This document shows, in pieces, positions 61,301-64,000 of a stretch of 64,000 nucleotides of DNA; position 1 is the first letter of the stretch; each line of letters begins with the position of its first letter. Both the position numbers and the translations under genes were made by a program. The notes below the pieces were generated by a model, which worked only from the letters and a program-made list of their open reading frames with translations, was not told the origin of the DNA and did no database searches. This stretch comes from Andrena cerasifolii (Eukaryota > Arthropoda > Insecta > Hymenoptera > Andrenidae), in assembly GCF_050908995.1 (NCBI RefSeq), contig NW_027484964.1, positions 22,648-86,647 on the forward strand. Reading direction: 5' to 3'.

Positions 61301-64000
61301 ACAAACGAACAAACGAACAAACGAACAAACGAACAAACGAACAAACGAACAAACGAACAAACGAACAAACGAACAAACGAACAAACGAACAAACGAACAA
61401 ACGAACAATCGAACAAAGAGACAAAGAAACAAAGAAACAAAGAAACAAACGAACCAAAGAGCCAACGAACCAACGAACCAACGAACCAACGAACCAACGA
61501 ACCAACGAACCAACGAACCAAAGAACCAACGAACCAAAGAACCAACGAACCCACGAACAAACGAACAAGCGAACAAACGAACAAACGAACACACGAACAA
61601 TCGAACAAAGAGAAAAAGAAACAAGGAAACATAGAAACAAACGAACCAACGAGCCAACGAACCAACGAACCAACGAACCAACGAACCAACGAACCAACGA
61701 ACCAACGAACCAACGAACCAACGAACCAACGAACCAACGAACCAACGAACCAACGAAACAACGAACCAACGAACCAACGAACCAACGAACAAACGAAAAA
61801 ACGAAAAAACGAAAAAACGAAAAAACGTAAAAACGACAAAACGAACAAACGAACAAACGAACAAACGAACAAACGAACAAAAGAACAAACGAACAAACGA
61901 ACAAACGAACAAACGAACAAACGAACATACGAACAATCGAACAAACGAACAAACGAACAAACGAACAAACGAACAAACGAACAAACGAACAAAGGAACCA
62001 ACGAACCAACGAACCAACGAATCAACGAACCAACGAACCAACGAACCAACGAACCAACGAACCAACGAACCAACGAACCAACGAACCAACGAACCAACGA
62101 ACCAACGAACCAACGAACCAACGAACCAACGAACCAACGAACCAACGAACCAACGAACAAACGAAAAAACGAAAAAACGAAAAAACGACAAAACGAACAA
62201 ACGAACAAAAGAACAAACGAACAAACGAACAAACGAACAAACGAACAAACGAACAAACGAACAAACGAACAAACGAACAATCGAACAAACGAACAAACGA
62301 ACAAACGAACAAACGAACAAACGAACATACGAACAAACGAACAAAGGAACAAACGAACAATCGAACAAACGAACAAACGAACAAACGAACCAACGAACCA
62401 ACGAACCAACGAAACAACGAACCAACGAACCAACGAACCAACGAACAAACGAAAAAACGAAAAAACGAAAAAACGTAAAAACGACAAAACGAACAAACGA
62501 ACAAACGAACAAACGAACAAACGAACAAAAGAACAAACGAACAAACGAACAAACGAACAAACGAACAAACGAACAAACGAACAATCGAACAAACGAACAA
62601 ACGAACAAACGAACAAACGAACAAACGAACAAACGAACAAACGAACAAACGAACAAACGAACAAACGAACAAACGAACAAACGAACAAACGAACAAACGA
62701 ACAAACGAACAAACGAACAATCGAAAAAAGAGACAAAGAAACAAAGAAACAAAGAAAAAAACGAACCAACGAACCAACGAACCAACGAACCAACGAACCA
62801 ACGAACAAACGAACAAACGAACAAACGAACAAACGAACAAACGAACAAACGAACAAACGAACAAACGAACAAACGAACAAACGAACAAACGAACAAACGA
62901 ACAAACGAACAAACGAACAAACGAACAAACGAATAAACGAACAAACGAACAAACGAACAAACGAACAAACGAACAAACGAACAATCGAACAAAGAGACAA
63001 AGAAACAAAGAAACAAAGAAACAAACGAACCAAAGAGCCAACGAACCAACGAACCAACGAACCAACGAACCAACGAACCAACGAACCAACGAACCAACGA
63101 ACCAACGAACCAACGAACCAACGAACCAACGAACCAACGAACCAACGAACAAACGAAAAAACGAAAAAACGAAAAAACGACAAAACGAACAAACGAACAA
63201 AAGAACAAACGAACAAACGAACAAACGAACAAACGAACAAACGAACAGACGAACAAACGAACAATCGAACAAACGAACAAACGAACAAACGAACAAACGA
63301 ACAAACGAACAAACGAACAAACGAACAAACGAACAAACGAACAAAGGAACAAACGAACAATCGAACAAACGAACAAACGAACAAACGAACCAACGAACCA
63401 TCGACCAACGAAACAACGAACCAACGAACCAACGAACCAACGAACCAACGAACAAACGAAAAAACGAAAAAACGAAAAAACGTAAAAACGACAAAACGAA
63501 CAAACGAACAAACGAACAAACGAACAAACGAACAAACGAACAAAAGAACAAACGAACAAACGAACAAACGAACAAACGAACAAACGAACAAACGAACAAT
63601 CGAACAAACGAACAAACGAACAAACGAACAAACGAACAAACGAACAAACGAACAAACGAACAAACGAACAAACGAACAAACGAACAAACGAACAAACGAA
63701 CAAACGAACAAACGAACAAACGAACAAACGAACAAACGAACAAACGAACAAACGAACAAACGAACAAACGAACAAACGAACAAACGAACAAACGAACAAA
63801 CGAACAAACGAACAAACGAACAAACGAACAAACGAACAAACGAACAAACGAACAAACGAACAAACGAACAAACGAACAAACGAACAAACGAACAAACGAA
63901 CAAACGAACAATCGAAAAAAGAGACAAAGAAACAAAGAAACAAAGAAAAAAACGAACCAACGAACCAACGAACCAACGAACCAACGAACAAACGAACCAA
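58380..64000. repeat. 5.6-kb higher-order satellite block, second copy (runs off window)
   Basis: It matches 47727-53347 at an offset of 10653 and continues to the window edge without losing the match. The true length of the duplication is therefore unknown and could be a 10.65-kb repeating unit. Confidence 0.85.

Larger units (their letters stand above)
21717..64000. repeat. Octamer satellite array, at least 42.3 kb
   Basis: The whole stretch is a chain of 8-base monomers, mostly CGAACAAA (runs of up to dozens) and CGAACCAA (runs of 3 to about 30). Rarer variants include CGAACAAT, CGAATAAA, CGAAAAAA, CGACAAAA, CGAGCCAA, TGAACCAA, CGAACCCA, CGAACAAG, CGAAACAA and CGTAAAAA. Purine-rich islands of GAGACAAA, GAAACAAA and GAAATAAA type recur. 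The octamer register is kept with only occasional slips (for example near 27023, 30785, 33807, 41466, 41750). The variants recur in set orders, giving higher-order units. T is almost absent from this strand. No gene, RNA gene or mobile element is visible inside. Long open frames on both strands come from the lack of stop triplets in the monomer and are not called as CDS. Confidence 0.97.

Noticed and set aside
21717..64000. Very long open reading frames on both strands (up to nearly 3000 codons)
   Set aside because: They exist in all frames at once, encode only the 8-residue word forced by the octamer, and begin at chance ATG or CAT triplets in rare variants. No signal of selection on one frame.
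21717..64000. CRISPR array
   Set aside because: Tandem octamers with no unique spacers, in a eukaryotic context.
21717..64000. Telomeric repeat
   Set aside because: The monomer is not TTAGG, TTAGGG or another insect telomere motif I know, and there are no G-runs. A centromeric or subtelomeric role is possible but not visible from sequence.
21717..64000. Assembly or sequencing artefact
   Set aside because: The ordered rare variants and exact block duplications look like real array structure. Copy numbers and the large duplications still need long-read support.

Overview
The window looks like arthropod DNA, most probably insect. It holds gypsy/errantivirus-type endogenous retroviral elements with a baculovirus-F-like envelope gene, followed by a very long simple-sequence satellite. 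There are no bacterial operons, no tRNA or rRNA genes, and no recognisable single-copy host gene. The order of insect cannot be read from the sequence.

Bases 1-21716 hold two head-to-tail copies of one LTR element that share a central LTR. Copy 1 enters already inside the last codons of gag (1-107) and continues through pol (107-4867), env (4876-6810), an extra 3' ORF (6903-8578, one frameshift), a polypurine tract (8711-8723) and the central LTR (8724-10171). Copy 2 is complete: central LTR, tRNA-Leu-type primer site (10176-10193), gag (10427-11650), pol (11650-16410), env (16419-18353), the extra 3' ORF (18446-20121, three frameshifts and other lesions), polypurine tract (20254-20266) and 3' LTR (20267-21716). 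Corresponding positions are 11543 bases apart. By eye, the pol, env and LTR copies differ at about 0.3-0.4 percent of positions, so the duplication is young or recently homogenised.

The genes form a retroviral programme. Gag makes the particle. Pol (protease, RT, RNase H, integrase) is predicted to be reached by a -1 frameshift on a TTTAAAC heptamer with a drawable pseudoknot, or by restart at a TAATG stop-start. Env is a membrane fusion glycoprotein. Two parts are unusual. First, the ORF between env and the 3' LTR encodes an RRM followed by an F-box and leucine-rich repeats, the plan of a cellular SCF ubiquitin-ligase adaptor rather than a normal retroviral gene. Second, Pol carries a roughly 500-residue insertion between RNase H and integrase, whose C-terminal part resembles a degenerate macrodomain.

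Bases 21717-64000 (at least 42.3 kb, running off the window) are a satellite built from 8-bp monomers, mainly CGAACAAA and CGAACCAA, with about a dozen recurring variants in repeated orders. It shows nested higher-order duplications: a 1616-bp tandem; copies offset by about 2.9 kb and 8.0 kb; and a 5.6-kb block repeated 10653 bp downstream. The very long reading frames on both strands there follow from the monomer having almost no stop codons in any frame. I do not treat them as genes.
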